Positions 18,888 to 28,531 of a DNA stretch of 64,000 nucleotides are shown piece by piece (position 1 is the first letter of the stretch; each line of letters opens with the position of its first letter). The notes under the pieces were generated by a model, which was not told the origin of the DNA, did no database searches, and worked only from the letters and a program-made list of their open reading frames with translations. The stretch spans positions 1 through 64,000 of the forward strand of contig JAKADO010000005.1 in assembly GCA_021820485.1 (NCBI GenBank), in the 5' to 3' direction. The stretch is from Bacillota bacterium (lineage in GTDB: Bacteria; Bacillota; Sulfobacillia; Sulfobacillales; Sulfobacillaceae). The position numbers and the translations under genes were made by a program.

Positions 18888-19667
18888 ATGTTGCCATCAT
18901 TGTTTATTGCCCATGGGTCCCCGATGATCGCCATCGAGGAGAGCGGCTATGGGACATTTCTTGATCACCTGGGGGAATCTTTGGCACGGCCCCAGGCCAT
19001 CGTCATTTTCTCCGCGCATTGGGAGAGCCGGGTTCAGCAGGTCAGTGCAGTGGAATCCTACTCCACCATCTATGATTTCGGGGGATTTCCGGATGAGTTG
19101 TATCGGGTCACCTATCCAGCCCACGGAAATCCGGCCTTGGCTGCTCGGATCCACGAGCTTCTAAAGGCGGCCGAGGTGCCCGTCGAGCTCGATCATGGGC
19201 GTGGGTTGGACCATGGTGCTTGGACGTTGTTGAACCGGCTCTATCCCGCGGCGGACATCCCCGTGGTGGCGATGTCGGTGAATGCCCGGCTGACGCCGGA
19301 GGAACAGTTCCGCATTGGACAGACGCTCTCGCCATTGCGCAGCGAAGGGGTGCTCATCATTGGAAGCGGCGTGACAGTCCACAATTTTCAACTGCTCCAG
19401 GCCCGCCACAACGCCGAGGTGCAAAGTGCCATCAAGCAATTTGAGGCGTGGCTGGAATCCAAGCTGCACGCTTGGGACTTGGCCGCCCTGTTCCACTACG
19501 AGACCGAGGCGCCGTATGCGCGATTGGCGGTGCCCGCCAACGGCCAGGAACATTTCGCACCGCTTTTCTATGCGATGGGCGCCGGCAGCCGGCCGGAGTC
19601 GGTAGAGACCTTGCATCAAGGCTGGATGTGGGACGTCATGACCAACAGCGTCTACGCATTTCGATAA
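18888..19667 (+). CDS. LigB/DODA-type extradiol ring-opening dioxygenase family protein
   Basis: LFIAHGSPMIAIE, VIFSAHWESR, TYPAHGNPALAARI, GLDHGAWTLLNRLYPAADIPVV. Confidence 0.93.
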   Translation: MLPSLFIAHGSPMIAIEESGYGTFLDHLGESLARPQAIVIFSAHWESRVQQVSAVESYSTIYDFGGFPDELYRVTYPAHGNPALAARIHELLKAAEVPVELDHGRGLDHGAWTLLNRLYPAADIPVVAMSVNARLTPEEQFRIGQTLSPLRSEGVLIIGSGVTVHNFQLLQARHNAEVQSAIKQFEAWLESKLHAWDLAALFHYETEAPYARLAVPANGQEHFAPLFYAMGAGSRPESVETLHQGWMWDVMTNSVYAFR

Positions 19668-19686
19668 TATCGCCCGGAAACAAAAA

Positions 19687-19709
19687 ACACTTCCCCAGAG
19701 GGGAAGTGT
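19687..19709 (-). terminator. Terminator for the minus-strand 19730-20427 pair
   Basis: ACACTTCCCC-AGA-GGGGAAGTGT with A-tract on + (T-tract on -). Confidence 0.8.
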
Positions 19710-19729
19710 CGCATGCCGAAATGGTCGGG

Positions 19730-20149
19730 TTACATGGTCAAGGAGTTGTCCGACGGAGCCGGTACGGAGGCTTTCTGCTTGGCCTTTTGACGGCGGCGCT
19801 TGATGAGCGCCCAACCGACGCTGGCTCCCGTAATCCACCAGGGCGGCGTCTTTTTAGATGCGCCGTTTCGGCCGGAGCGGCCGACAACCAAGGAGGCAAC
19901 CGCTCCCACCACTCCACCAATCCGCCGAGCGGCAATTTGCACGTCATGGACGGTGCGGCCAACGCGCTCCGTCGTTTCGCGCAGCTGGCCCGCCAGCGAC
20001 CGGAGCTCTGCCAACTCATTGGCCAATGTCTGTTCAAAGGAAATGAGATGCAGCACCAATCGCATCAGGAAGATGACCGCCAAGATGGCGATCACCGCCA
20101 GCACCGACAGGGCTATGGCGATGATGGTGAGAGCGGTTGCCGGACTCAT
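19730..20149 (-). CDS. DUF948-like membrane protein
   Basis: N-terminal TM (ALTIIAIALSVLAVIAILAVIFLMRL) plus helical HDVQIAARRIGGVVG; pairs with YtxH-like gene. Confidence 0.65.
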   Translation of the reverse strand: MSPATALTIIAIALSVLAVIAILAVIFLMRLVLHLISFEQTLANELAELRSLAGQLRETTERVGRTVHDVQIAARRIGGVVGAVASLVVGRSGRNGASKKTPPWWITGASVGWALIKRRRQKAKQKASVPAPSDNSLTM

Positions 20150-20427
20150 GCGCCGTGCCCTTCGTCTGTCGACGGCATCGCGTCTTCGTCATCCAGGGCG
20201 ATTTCAGTCATGCCGCGGCGCCACAGTTCCTGGCCCTTTTTGGTGAGATTGTCCCGAATATCGCGGACACTTCCGCTGACCTGGTCGAGAGTTCCTTGGG
20301 TTTTCTTTTTGATGGTTTCGCGCGTGTCGGTGCCCGCCGACGGAGCCAGCAAAATGCCGGCGACCACACCGATGGCCGCGCCGATTAAGAGACCGCTAAG
20401 GCGGTCCCATGTCCGATCGTTCATCAT
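20146..20427 (-). CDS. YtxH-domain protein
   Basis: LSGLLIGAAIGVVAGILLAPSAGTDTRETIKKKTQG. Confidence 0.85.
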   Translation of the reverse strand: MMNDRTWDRLSGLLIGAAIGVVAGILLAPSAGTDTRETIKKKTQGTLDQVSGSVRDIRDNLTKKGQELWRRGMTEIALDDEDAMPSTDEGHGA

Positions 20428-20668
20428 CTCGCCCCCTCCACAGATTCGTCCTTCTATTGTGACACAATTGGGCTGAATAGGAAAGGTGCTTCATCTATGG
20501 ATGAATTACCCCGGGCGTCAAGATGATATGATAGAGGGTGCCGAGACAACGAACGGACGCCGGCATGACTAGAGCCGGACCACGGACCTATGGTATACTA
20601 GCTTGGTTTTATTGTGGCGCCGAAGGATGGAATCACTTGTCATCAGGACGGGGGACAGACTGTCGACA

Positions 20669-21799
20669 ATGAGAATTGTCTTTGTTACGGAAACCTGGTG
20701 GCCATCGACCGATGGTGTGGTCACGCGACTCACGGCGACGTTGCGGGAACTCAAAAAGATGGGTCACGAACTGATGGTTATTGCGCCTCGGGGCGGCGAT
20801 CCAGTCTTTGAAGGAATTCCGGTGCGCGATGTGCCGAATGTAAGCGTGGGCTTCATCTATGGAGGAAAGCCGTGGGGCATGCCGCTTCCGCGGATTGGCC
20901 ACTACATCCGCGAATTCAATCCGGACGTGGTGCATGCGATTAACCCCTTCGTCATTGGCTGGGGCGGCGTGTTGTCGGCGGTGTCGCAAGGGCGTCCGCT
21001 GGTTGCCTCATACCATACCAACATTGCGCAATATGCGGATTTCTATCATTTGGGATTCACCAAACCAGCCATTTGGGCGTGCCTGCGGGCATTGCACAAT
21101 CGGGCGGATTTGAATTTGGCGACCAGCGAAGCCGTACGGCGGGAACTAGTGGATCAGGGCATTCATAATGTCCGGGTCTGGGCTCGCGGCGTTGATTTGC
21201 AGATGTACAATCCTGCCAAGCGTTCAGAGACGATGCGCCGGCGGCTTACCAACGGCCATCCCGAGCGGATGATTGCCTTGTCGGTAGGACGCGTGGCGCT
21301 GGAGAAGGGTCTCGAGCGGTTGACGGCGTTGTTCGGAGCCAATCCCGACCTGCATTTGGCTTTTGTCGGCGATGGGCCGGCCCGCTCACAACTGGAAGAG
21401 CTGTTCCAAGGCACTCCGACCACATTCATGGGTACGCTGCATGGAGAGGAATTGGCCACAGCCTATGCTTCGGCGGATGTCTTCGTCTTCCCATCCACCA
21501 CGGATACGCTCGGGTTGGTGCTGCTGGAGGCAATGGCGTCTGGTCTGCCCATTATTGCAGCCGAGAGTCAGCCGACGCATGAGTTGACCGATCAAAGCGG
21601 AGCCGGGCTATTGTTCCATGTGGATCGCCCAGAGACTATTGGACAACGTGTCAACGAACTGATGCACTCTGCCAAACGGGAGGAGCTCTCACGCCGCGCT
21701 CGGCATGAAGCGGAGCGCTGGGGTTGGCGGGTGCCGACGGCGGAATTGGTTAGTTGGTACCGTGAAGTGATGGGAGAGCAGCGGGGCAGCACCGCATGA
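20669..21799 (+). CDS. Glycosyltransferase family 4-like (GT1 clade)
   Basis: MRIVFVTETWWPSTDGVVTRLTATLRELKKMGHE, VVHAINPFVIG, ASYHTNIAQYADFY, VFPSTTDTLGLVLLEAMASGLPII. Confidence 0.93.
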   Translation: MRIVFVTETWWPSTDGVVTRLTATLRELKKMGHELMVIAPRGGDPVFEGIPVRDVPNVSVGFIYGGKPWGMPLPRIGHYIREFNPDVVHAINPFVIGWGGVLSAVSQGRPLVASYHTNIAQYADFYHLGFTKPAIWACLRALHNRADLNLATSEAVRRELVDQGIHNVRVWARGVDLQMYNPAKRSETMRRRLTNGHPERMIALSVGRVALEKGLERLTALFGANPDLHLAFVGDGPARSQLEELFQGTPTTFMGTLHGEELATAYASADVFVFPSTTDTLGLVLLEAMASGLPIIAAESQPTHELTDQSGAGLLFHVDRPETIGQRVNELMHSAKREELSRRARHEAERWGWRVPTAELVSWYREVMGEQRGSTA

Positions 21800-22221
21800 A
21801 GCGGGTTTGGCAACTGCTGAAGTTCGTCTTCGTTGGATTTGGCAACGCCATTATTGACCTGGGTGTGTTCAACGGACTCTACTTCCTGTTTCCCACCCAC
21901 AACGTGAAACGACTGGTAATCTACAATACCATGGCGGTGGGCGCCGCTATTTTAAACAGCTACATCTGGAACAGCCGATGGACCTTTCGGCGCCAGCACA
22001 AGCGCAGCGGTCCGGGAGCCATGCGTCAGCGCGTCTTGTTTCTGCTCCAGTCGCTTATCAATATCGTAGTGAACGACCTGATTTTAGGCATTATCGCCCC
22101 TTGGATTGCGGCCACACATGCCATCAACCACGTGCTCGCCAACAACATCGCCAAGTTGCTGGCGATGTTCCTTGCCTCCCTGACCAGCTTCCTGATGATG
22201 AAGCTAGTGGTCTTCGTCTAG
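21796..22221 (+). CDS. GtrA family membrane protein
   Basis: LLKFVFVGFGNAIIDLGVFNGLYFL, NSYIWNSRWTFRR; 4 TM; overlaps GT stop. Confidence 0.9.
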   Translation: MKRVWQLLKFVFVGFGNAIIDLGVFNGLYFLFPTHNVKRLVIYNTMAVGAAILNSYIWNSRWTFRRQHKRSGPGAMRQRVLFLLQSLINIVVNDLILGIIAPWIAATHAINHVLANNIAKLLAMFLASLTSFLMMKLVVFV

Positions 22222-22273
22222 TCAAGTCGGGGGAGACCCCTCTTCGAACATCAAGGCATTGACAGGCCAAGAA

Positions 22274-22308
22274 TCTCCACCTATGGAGACACTTTTATCG
22301 AAAGGTGG
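22274..22308 (+). other. Mutually exclusive hairpins (leader-like)
   Basis: TCTCCA-CCTA-TGGAGA (22274-22289) competes with CCACCT(22277-22282)/AGGTGG(22303-22308). Confidence 0.4.
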
Positions 22309-22325
22309 CTATTCATCGACATGTA

Positions 22326-22412
22326 CATGACATTTGTTCGCTAAGCCTCGGGAGTGGGTCGAAGCGGATGCCTTAGGGCGTAGATAAGCCAGGCTTATCT
22401 AGGAATGTCATG
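22326..22412. other. Structured element with three-way-junction potential
   Basis: Outer CATGACATT (22326-34)/AATGTCATG (22404-12); inner CTAAG/CTTAG; inner perfect TAGATAAGCC-A-GGCTTATCTA (22381-22401). Confidence 0.5.
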
Positions 22413-22479
22413 AAGCGGTGAACGAGCCAGCGTCTGAACGATGGAGGACGGGGAAATCCCTCTTCGCTTGTGACCTTCC

Positions 22480-22968
22480 TTGGGCGACTCTACGGTTTTT
22501 TTGTGCGTCTTCCGGCGCGCCGTGATTTTGGGCTTCTTCTTTCTCGGCATCGTGAACGGCGGCTTTCAAGTGATTCCACTCTTCATGATGAAGTATCGAC
22601 TGGCGCACGAGGCCATGTTTGCGGTGAACGGCATGCTCTCCGGCGGCGCGGTGCTTCTGGGGAGCGTGCTGGCGCCCGGGCTTTCAAAACGCATGCCTCT
22701 CTATTCGATGTTTGTCATCGGGTTTTTGATCGGCGGCATCGTTATTGCCTTGGAGGCTTTTTCGCCCAGCATCGGAGTTTTTCTGGCGCTTGACGCGCTC
22801 TTTTTCTTGACGGTGCCGATGGTGAATGTGCCGTTTGGGGCGTGGCTCCCGCAATTGGTGGCGCCGGAGAGGATGGGACGAGTGGACGCACTCATTGCCA
22901 TTGTCGACAGTATCGACCGCGGCGACGTTGGGAGCCATCGCAAGCCCGCACCCGCGAGATCGAGCTAG
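22480..22968 (+). pseudogene. MFS transporter fragment
   Basis: GFFFLGIVNGGFQVIPLFMMKYRL...GAWLPQLVAPERMGRVDALIAIVDSI covers only a few TM helices, no complete N- or C-terminal half. Confidence 0.7.
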
Positions 22969-23258
22969 GTGTGGAATCGGCATATGAGGAGCTCTAAAGG
23001 GCAAGACCGTTCGCGGACTTGTCCCGGCGGAGCCGGAAAAACAGCCGGCGCCAACCCAGACGGTGTACAGCAAATTTGGCGCAGTATGTCGGTCAAGATG
23101 ACGGATAGCACGGGACCTGGGGGAGAGATCGCCAGCCTGCACACCGGGAAATCCAAGAACTCACTCGCTTGGCGCACCTCCCCATTCTCCCTGGTCACTG
23201 CAGGAAGAATGGAGGAGCTGGTCGGCGCACCGGATCCGCTCTGTCCCGCTGGTGTGGA

Positions 23259-24056
23259 TTAGCCCAGCCAGTTTCGCAGCAGTGCGCTGACCAGATCGGG
23301 ATGGGTCAGATTCGGGAAATGCGCTGTGCCGGGGATGAGTTCCAAGGTGACGTTGGGAACATGGCTCACCAGATGCTGTGCGGCCTTTTGACAGTAGTCA
23401 GTGTCCCATTGCCCGAGGATGGTGAGGAGGGGACGGCTGACCGTTCCGAGGTCTGGCACATCGTCGAGGTTCCCGTAGTCCGGATCATCCTCGCGATGCT
23501 GCAGCAATCGCTCCTCGTTCATGGTCCAAAAGAGTGCCCGTGCCGCTTGGGGAACCTGGAAGTCGTCTCCTTGGATGCCGCGGAGCCATAGCTTGTCAAA
23601 GAATGCGATCAAGGCGTCGACGTCTTGGCTTTGCAACACCGCTTCGTATTCTTCGGCGAGCGCATCGGCGGAATCGTGAACCTCTGGTGGTGCAAACCCG
23701 AAAATTCCCGTACCCAAGAGCGCCGCCTTGGTGACACGGGTGGGATAACGCACAGCAGCATGGAGAGCCACGGAGCCGCCAAGCGATGAACCGACCAATG
23801 CGGCCTGGACGATTCCCAAGTGGTCCATGAGGCTCAACAGGTCCATGGCCGGGTCGAAGGACTCGTGCGGTGAGGAGCTCTTGCCGTAACCGCGAAGATC
23901 GTATCGAATGCAATGGAACTGATCCGACAGGGCATGCACTTGGGCATCCCATTGCCGTAAGTCGCCTAGAGCGGAGTGCAAAAAGATTACCGGTGCACCG
24001 GAGCCGGCTTCTTCATAATAGAGATGCTGGTCGGCTGCCAACGTCATGTCAGGCAT
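23259..24056 (-). CDS. Alpha/beta hydrolase
   Basis: PVIFLHSALGDLRQWDAQV, IRYDLRGYGKSS, LVGSSLGGSVALH nucleophile elbow, GTAHFPNLTHPDLV. Confidence 0.93.
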   Translation of the reverse strand: MPDMTLAADQHLYYEEAGSGAPVIFLHSALGDLRQWDAQVHALSDQFHCIRYDLRGYGKSSSPHESFDPAMDLLSLMDHLGIVQAALVGSSLGGSVALHAAVRYPTRVTKAALLGTGIFGFAPPEVHDSADALAEEYEAVLQSQDVDALIAFFDKLWLRGIQGDDFQVPQAARALFWTMNEERLLQHREDDPDYGNLDDVPDLGTVSRPLLTILGQWDTDYCQKAAQHLVSHVPNVTLELIPGTAHFPNLTHPDLVSALLRNWLG

Positions 24057-24702
24057 GGGACTGCATCATCCTTTCAAGATAGTCCGGAAGCGGAACACTA
24101 GGCCTGTCGCCGGCATCGGCCTCAGGTTCGCCAAAGACGGTGCGAAGCGGGAGAACCCCGGCCCACGTGGGACGATCCAAGTCCTCGGGGTCATCCGCGA
24201 CCGGGCCGGTACGAATTTTCGCTGAAGCGTGGGTGAGAGGGACAGCGAAGATTCGGGTCTGTTTGAGTTCGATGGCGTTAGGCTGACGTGCGTCTTCCCA
24301 GCGTCCGGGGGCGACCCGGTCCGACAAGGCCTTCAATACCGTCAGCTTCAAGTCCGGATCGGTGACCTCACTGGGCACTCCAAAGACTACTACCGAGCGG
24401 TAATTGGCTGAGTGGTTGTAGAGGGAACGGGCCAACACGAGACCGTCCAAGTGGGTGATGGCGACAGAGACCGGGGCATTGTGCGCCAAATCCTTGAAAA
24501 GCCCGGCGGCTACGGCGCCGTGCACGTAGAGAGTGTCGTCCACTCGAACATGCAAGGTGGGGATGATGATGGGCATTCCATCTCTCACAACACCCACGTG
24601 GCAGTGCCAAGCCTCGTCAATGATGGGATACAGCGTGTCCTTGTCGTAGTGGCCGCGTTCTGGATGTCGGCGGACGCGGATGCCGGGAAGTTCCGAGCTC
24701 AC
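24049..24702 (-). CDS. Pyridoxamine 5'-phosphate oxidase-like FMN-binding protein
   Basis: IRVRRHPERGHYDKDTLYPIIDEAWHCHVGVVRDGMPIIIPTLHVRVDDTLYVHGA. Confidence 0.88.
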   Translation of the reverse strand: MSSELPGIRVRRHPERGHYDKDTLYPIIDEAWHCHVGVVRDGMPIIIPTLHVRVDDTLYVHGAVAAGLFKDLAHNAPVSVAITHLDGLVLARSLYNHSANYRSVVVFGVPSEVTDPDLKLTVLKALSDRVAPGRWEDARQPNAIELKQTRIFAVPLTHASAKIRTGPVADDPEDLDRPTWAGVLPLRTVFGEPEADAGDRPSVPLPDYLERMMQSHA

Positions 24703-25187
24703 CCTACTCCTCCTCTGAATAGACCGTTTTTTCCATCATGACCGATCGCCAAGAGGGAATCCAGCCTTAGTTTATTCAGCCAGAGTTCGAACCCCTCGGT
24801 GGGTCAGCGGGATTTGCTCAAGGCGAACGGGGGGCCAGAACGAGAGTGGCTTTCGATGCGGCGGCTGGTCCCGGGCGGCTAAGGAGGATGGCGCTGACAA
24901 TGGAGATGCGTCATTGCCAATGAAGATGCGTACCGTGACGATGCGGGGGGGTCTGCAAAGTCGAACCACAACGGGTCGATCCATGCGGTCATCACCGAAG
25001 GGGGTGCCCCATACTATATATTTTTTCTGGACTTCCTGTCACCGGCAAGTCCACACCGGCGGCCGCGCTAGCGAAAGACTGCACGTACGGAATGCATTGC
25101 AAAAGGAGCGGTTGATGTTTGCCGTCATGCCTCTCGCCGTCTTTTCCACTAAAGTGTCCTATGAACGCTGAGAGCCAAGACCGGCCT

Positions 25188-25532
25188 TTACTCCTTCGGA
25201 ACATGCCCGTCTTTTTCAAACCCGTAATCCCGTTCCACCTTGCAAATCCTGGTCTTATAGCGAAGATACCACTCCGACATGCCCCGGCGTTGAGCAATCA
25301 GATGGCGCTCGTTCTGCTTCCAATCGCTTATGGCTTCAAGGGATTCCCAATACGATACGGTGACGCCGATGCCCGCTCGGGCCATTTCGATCCCTAAAAA
25401 CCCCGGTTGGGATGATGCCAAAGAAACCATTTCATCGGCCATTTCCGCGTATCCGTTGTCCCCATCCGTACGTTCTGATGTAAAAATCACCGCGTAGTAC
25501 GGTGGTGTCGGTGTACGGGCAATCTCATTCAT
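25188..25532 (-). CDS. Antibiotic biosynthesis monooxygenase (ABM) family protein
   Basis: PYYAVIFTSERTDGDNGYAEMADEMVSLASSQPGFLGIEMAR..VSYWESLEAISDWKQNERHLIAQ. Confidence 0.87.
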   Translation of the reverse strand: MNEIARTPTPPYYAVIFTSERTDGDNGYAEMADEMVSLASSQPGFLGIEMARAGIGVTVSYWESLEAISDWKQNERHLIAQRRGMSEWYLRYKTRICKVERDYGFEKDGHVPKE

Positions 25533-25897
25533 GGCGCACCTCCTGGTCCATCCTATCGAATCGCTCTAAATAGGGGACATTCGCAAAGCCTGCACTGACA
25601 TTAGCGCATAGAATGCACAGACCCTCAACGGCGTCTAGTGAAATCTGTCACGGGCGGGCACCTGATCTGGTGATGGTGTTTGTTAGTGGGCACTTTTTTG
25701 TTGCGTGGCTGCGGAATGTGGGCACACCCCTCGTCCGATGAACTGGCTTGGTTGTCACGGCCAGGGCATAGAATATGGGCTAAACACCGCGTCAATAGTC
25801 AGTCGCACTTGGACCACCTTCCAACAGGGCCGATTCGTGGGAGAAAAGCCTAAAGCGACAGGCAGGCTAAAGAGCCCTGCCTGTCGTGATTGGGCCT

Positions 25898-26491
25898 TTA
25901 CCGAGGCATCGGAAATTCCCAGTAGATCATGTCCTGGCGTTCCGCTATCCGCTGCATTCCGAGTTTCTCCAGCACTCGGATGGATGCCCAGTTATCCGGC
26001 AGACACTCTGCGGCAATGCGTCTCACGGCCGACTGTTGCAATGCCCAGTGGACGAATTCACGGGCCATCTCAGTGGCATATCCCTGCCCCTGGTACGCCG
26101 GAGCGATGTCGTATCCGATTTCGATGGCGCCGTTGTGGTCGGGAGGGGATTTGAAGCCCATCGAACCAATGGCGCGGTGGTCCTCGGTGTGGATAATCAT
26201 GCCGCTCCATAAGCCATGGCTTGGGTCACGCCGCACCCGGACTAGGGTGTTTGGCAACACAAATTGACGGACGGGGTCGTTCGGGAACCCTTCGGCGACA
26301 GTCACGCCCAATAATGTTTCCAACTGTGCTGTATCGTGCAGAACCGCTTCAGCCAATTCTGCAGTCCATGACACCATCCGCAATCGTTCGGTACTCAATT
26401 CTGCCAATGTATGTCGTCCCCTTTGCGTCACTGGGGACGTGCCGTCTCCCTCAGTGACTACGAATTGTTCTCGGGCCTCGTGAGGTGACAA
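25898..26491 (-). CDS. GNAT family N-acetyltransferase
   Basis: GSMGFKSPPDHNGAIEIGYDIAPAYQGQGYATEMAREFVHWAL..RIAAECLPDNWASIRVLEKLGM. Confidence 0.92.
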   Translation of the reverse strand: MSPHEAREQFVVTEGDGTSPVTQRGRHTLAELSTERLRMVSWTAELAEAVLHDTAQLETLLGVTVAEGFPNDPVRQFVLPNTLVRVRRDPSHGLWSGMIIHTEDHRAIGSMGFKSPPDHNGAIEIGYDIAPAYQGQGYATEMAREFVHWALQQSAVRRIAAECLPDNWASIRVLEKLGMQRIAERQDMIYWEFPMPR

Positions 26492-26661
26492 GTTGGGGAA
26501 ATCACAGGCATTCTCCTTTAGGGAAGGTTGTGGTCAGAATATCGCGGCAAATCCCACAAGTCAACGGAAAGGTCGAGATTGCGGCTGTCCGCTTGCGACA
26601 ACGAGGCGATTTGCCCAATGGGGGAACCGTTGCCTGGTGCGAGGGTCTGCATCATCTGCGC

Positions 26662-27120
26662 CTAAAGCCAGAATTGGGGTGGGTGCCCCGATGTTTTCTC
26701 GGACAAGACCTCGCCTTTGGATCCCACGATAAACGTAAAGGTTGCGGACCTATCGATACCCCATCGCTCGGATAGAGTCACCTTGGCGATGACTTGAGAC
26801 CGGCGCGACGCGGGCAAGCGCTGCAAATCGGCAGAGGACGGGCGTCGGATGTTGGTCGTGCACCAGCCAGCAAGCAATGCAGTGCCAGGAAGTGGGCGCC
26901 GCCCTCGGGAATTTGGCAAGGGGTTGCCTCGGCCGTTATGTGGGGGAACGCCGTCAGTTGAAGCGGGCGGTCGAGGTTGCGCCAAAATGCGGGCGGAATG
27001 CGGAGACTTGCTGCGCTCGCACGGGTGCTCGGCTGGCCGCAGGCTGATTCGGCGAGCCCAAGACTCAACGCCACCAACGTGATGGCACATGGCTTTACCG
27101 GTTTCACGACATGACCCCTT
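26662..27120 (-). pseudogene. Putative frameshifted lipoprotein remnant
   Basis: One frame gives VVKPVKPCAITLVALSLGLAESACGQPS (signal peptide/lipobox), another frame gives the C-terminal VIAKVTLSERWGIDRSATFTFIVGSKGEVLSEKTSGHPPQFWL. Confidence 0.35.
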
Positions 27121-27667
27121 TCCCGCGCTTTCCGTCCTGAACGCCGGGTTCGTGTCGATTGTTTCAGGGAGGCATGCTCCGCGTCGGACTCCGCCTTTCC
27201 CATCCGTCATGCATGGAGATGTCATGGTGGGCGGGGAACTGGCTCACCTGGGGCTAATCCACGCTGCATCTTCACGCTATGCCCGTACCCGCTTATAACG
27301 TAATGAATTCGTGAGCGGCGCGCGCGGCAGTTATAGTCATTCACACCCACCTTCCAAGAATGCAGAATCCTCACTAGCAGAAACGGGCCATTGGGGCGCG
27401 AAACAAATGGTACCTGTCGTCACTGCCCGGGTTAGTCTTTTAATATCTTCCGACAGTGCTCCCGGGGATCCGCGTTGAGGAGCTCGTGTTCAACCAGCAC
27501 TGCCAAGCTGCCGCTTAACGTTAGACCATCGCGGGCCTTCGCCGTTCACGGACAAGCCCGCAACGGCCAGAGTCTGGGGAGGGTCTTGAGCGGCTGTTCC
27601 AGCATTGCAATGGGAATTGTGGATTCTGACGAAGGTGCCGCGGTAACATGAGTGGTGAGGTGAGGCA

Positions 27668-27832
27668 ATGGTTGCCGACGAAATCATCATCGTAGCGCTT
27701 CTGTTGTTTGGGGTGATTCCTGCCATAATCCATTGGTCGATTAGTTTAAGCAATCTTCGCCGGATAGACCAGTTGGAGGCGAAAATTCAACAGTTGCAGC
27801 ACCAACTTGATGACGGCGCGAGTCCCGACTGA
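27668..27832 (+). CDS. Small membrane protein (54 aa), TM plus coiled-coil
   Basis: GAGGTGAGG SD; MVADEIIIVALLLFGVIPAIIHWSISLSNLRRIDQLEAKIQQLQHQLDDGASPD; below ORF-track cutoff. Confidence 0.6.
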   Translation: MVADEIIIVALLLFGVIPAIIHWSISLSNLRRIDQLEAKIQQLQHQLDDGASPD

Positions 27833-27948
27833 ATGCGTGTGATCTCACGGTGATTTCTTCACACATGGTCAGCGCTGCGCTTGCGCCACAAGGATAGCAT
27901 GGGATCACGGTCCGGAGGTTGTCGGCGGAAGGGAGTGGTCAAATTCTT

Positions 27949-28460
27949 ATGCCGCAAGTTGTCGTATTGATAGGCCCAAAAGGTGCGGGCAAATCCACGA
28001 TTGCAGAGCTGTTGGAAACCCGTCTTGGCATACGGTTTGTTCGGGTAGAGCCGATATTCCTGGCGGTTTACGAAACCCTCGGGGGAACACATCCTGATTA
28101 CGAGCGCCGCGGCTTTCAGGCTGTCCTCCAAGCATTGAAAACGGAAATGGAGCATGCGGAGATCCTCTGCTTTGAATCCACGGGAGCATCGCGTTATACC
28201 CAATGGCTGTTGGATGAACTGGGGCGATCGGCCACCGTTGTACCAATCCGAGTGGTGGCGAATGGCACCCAGTGTCTGGACGCATTCACCATCGTGACGC
28301 GTCGATCCATATCCCGGTGTCTGATGACCGGATTTCACAAATCAATGCATTGGCCATGACCGTTCAGTTGCCATGGGCTGCGGAAATCGACAACCAAGGC
28401 GTATTCGATCCCGACGCCATCGTGCGGAAGGTGCGATGGGCCATCCAAGAGGCTCATTAG
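27949..28460 (+). pseudogene. P-loop kinase-like protein split by frameshift
   Basis: MPQVVVLIGPKGAGKSTIAELLETRLG... breaks near 28270-28285 and continues in another frame as RIHHRDASIHIPVSDDRISQINALAM..VRWAIQEAH. Confidence 0.65.
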
Positions 28461-28531
28461 CATTTGCCGTTCGACAGTTGCGTGGCCATTTAAGAGAGAG
28501 CACAGTCTGAATCTAGACAAGGAGGCGACGC

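Noticed and set aside
19448-20476. 342-aa plus-strand ORF
   Set aside because: Overlaps the LigB-family gene out of frame and runs antisense to the DUF948/YtxH pair; no protein-like motifs.
24781-24800. GAGTTCGAACCCCTC resembling a tRNA T-loop
   Set aside because: No matching acceptor, D or anticodon arms could be drawn around it; T-stem pairing is poor.
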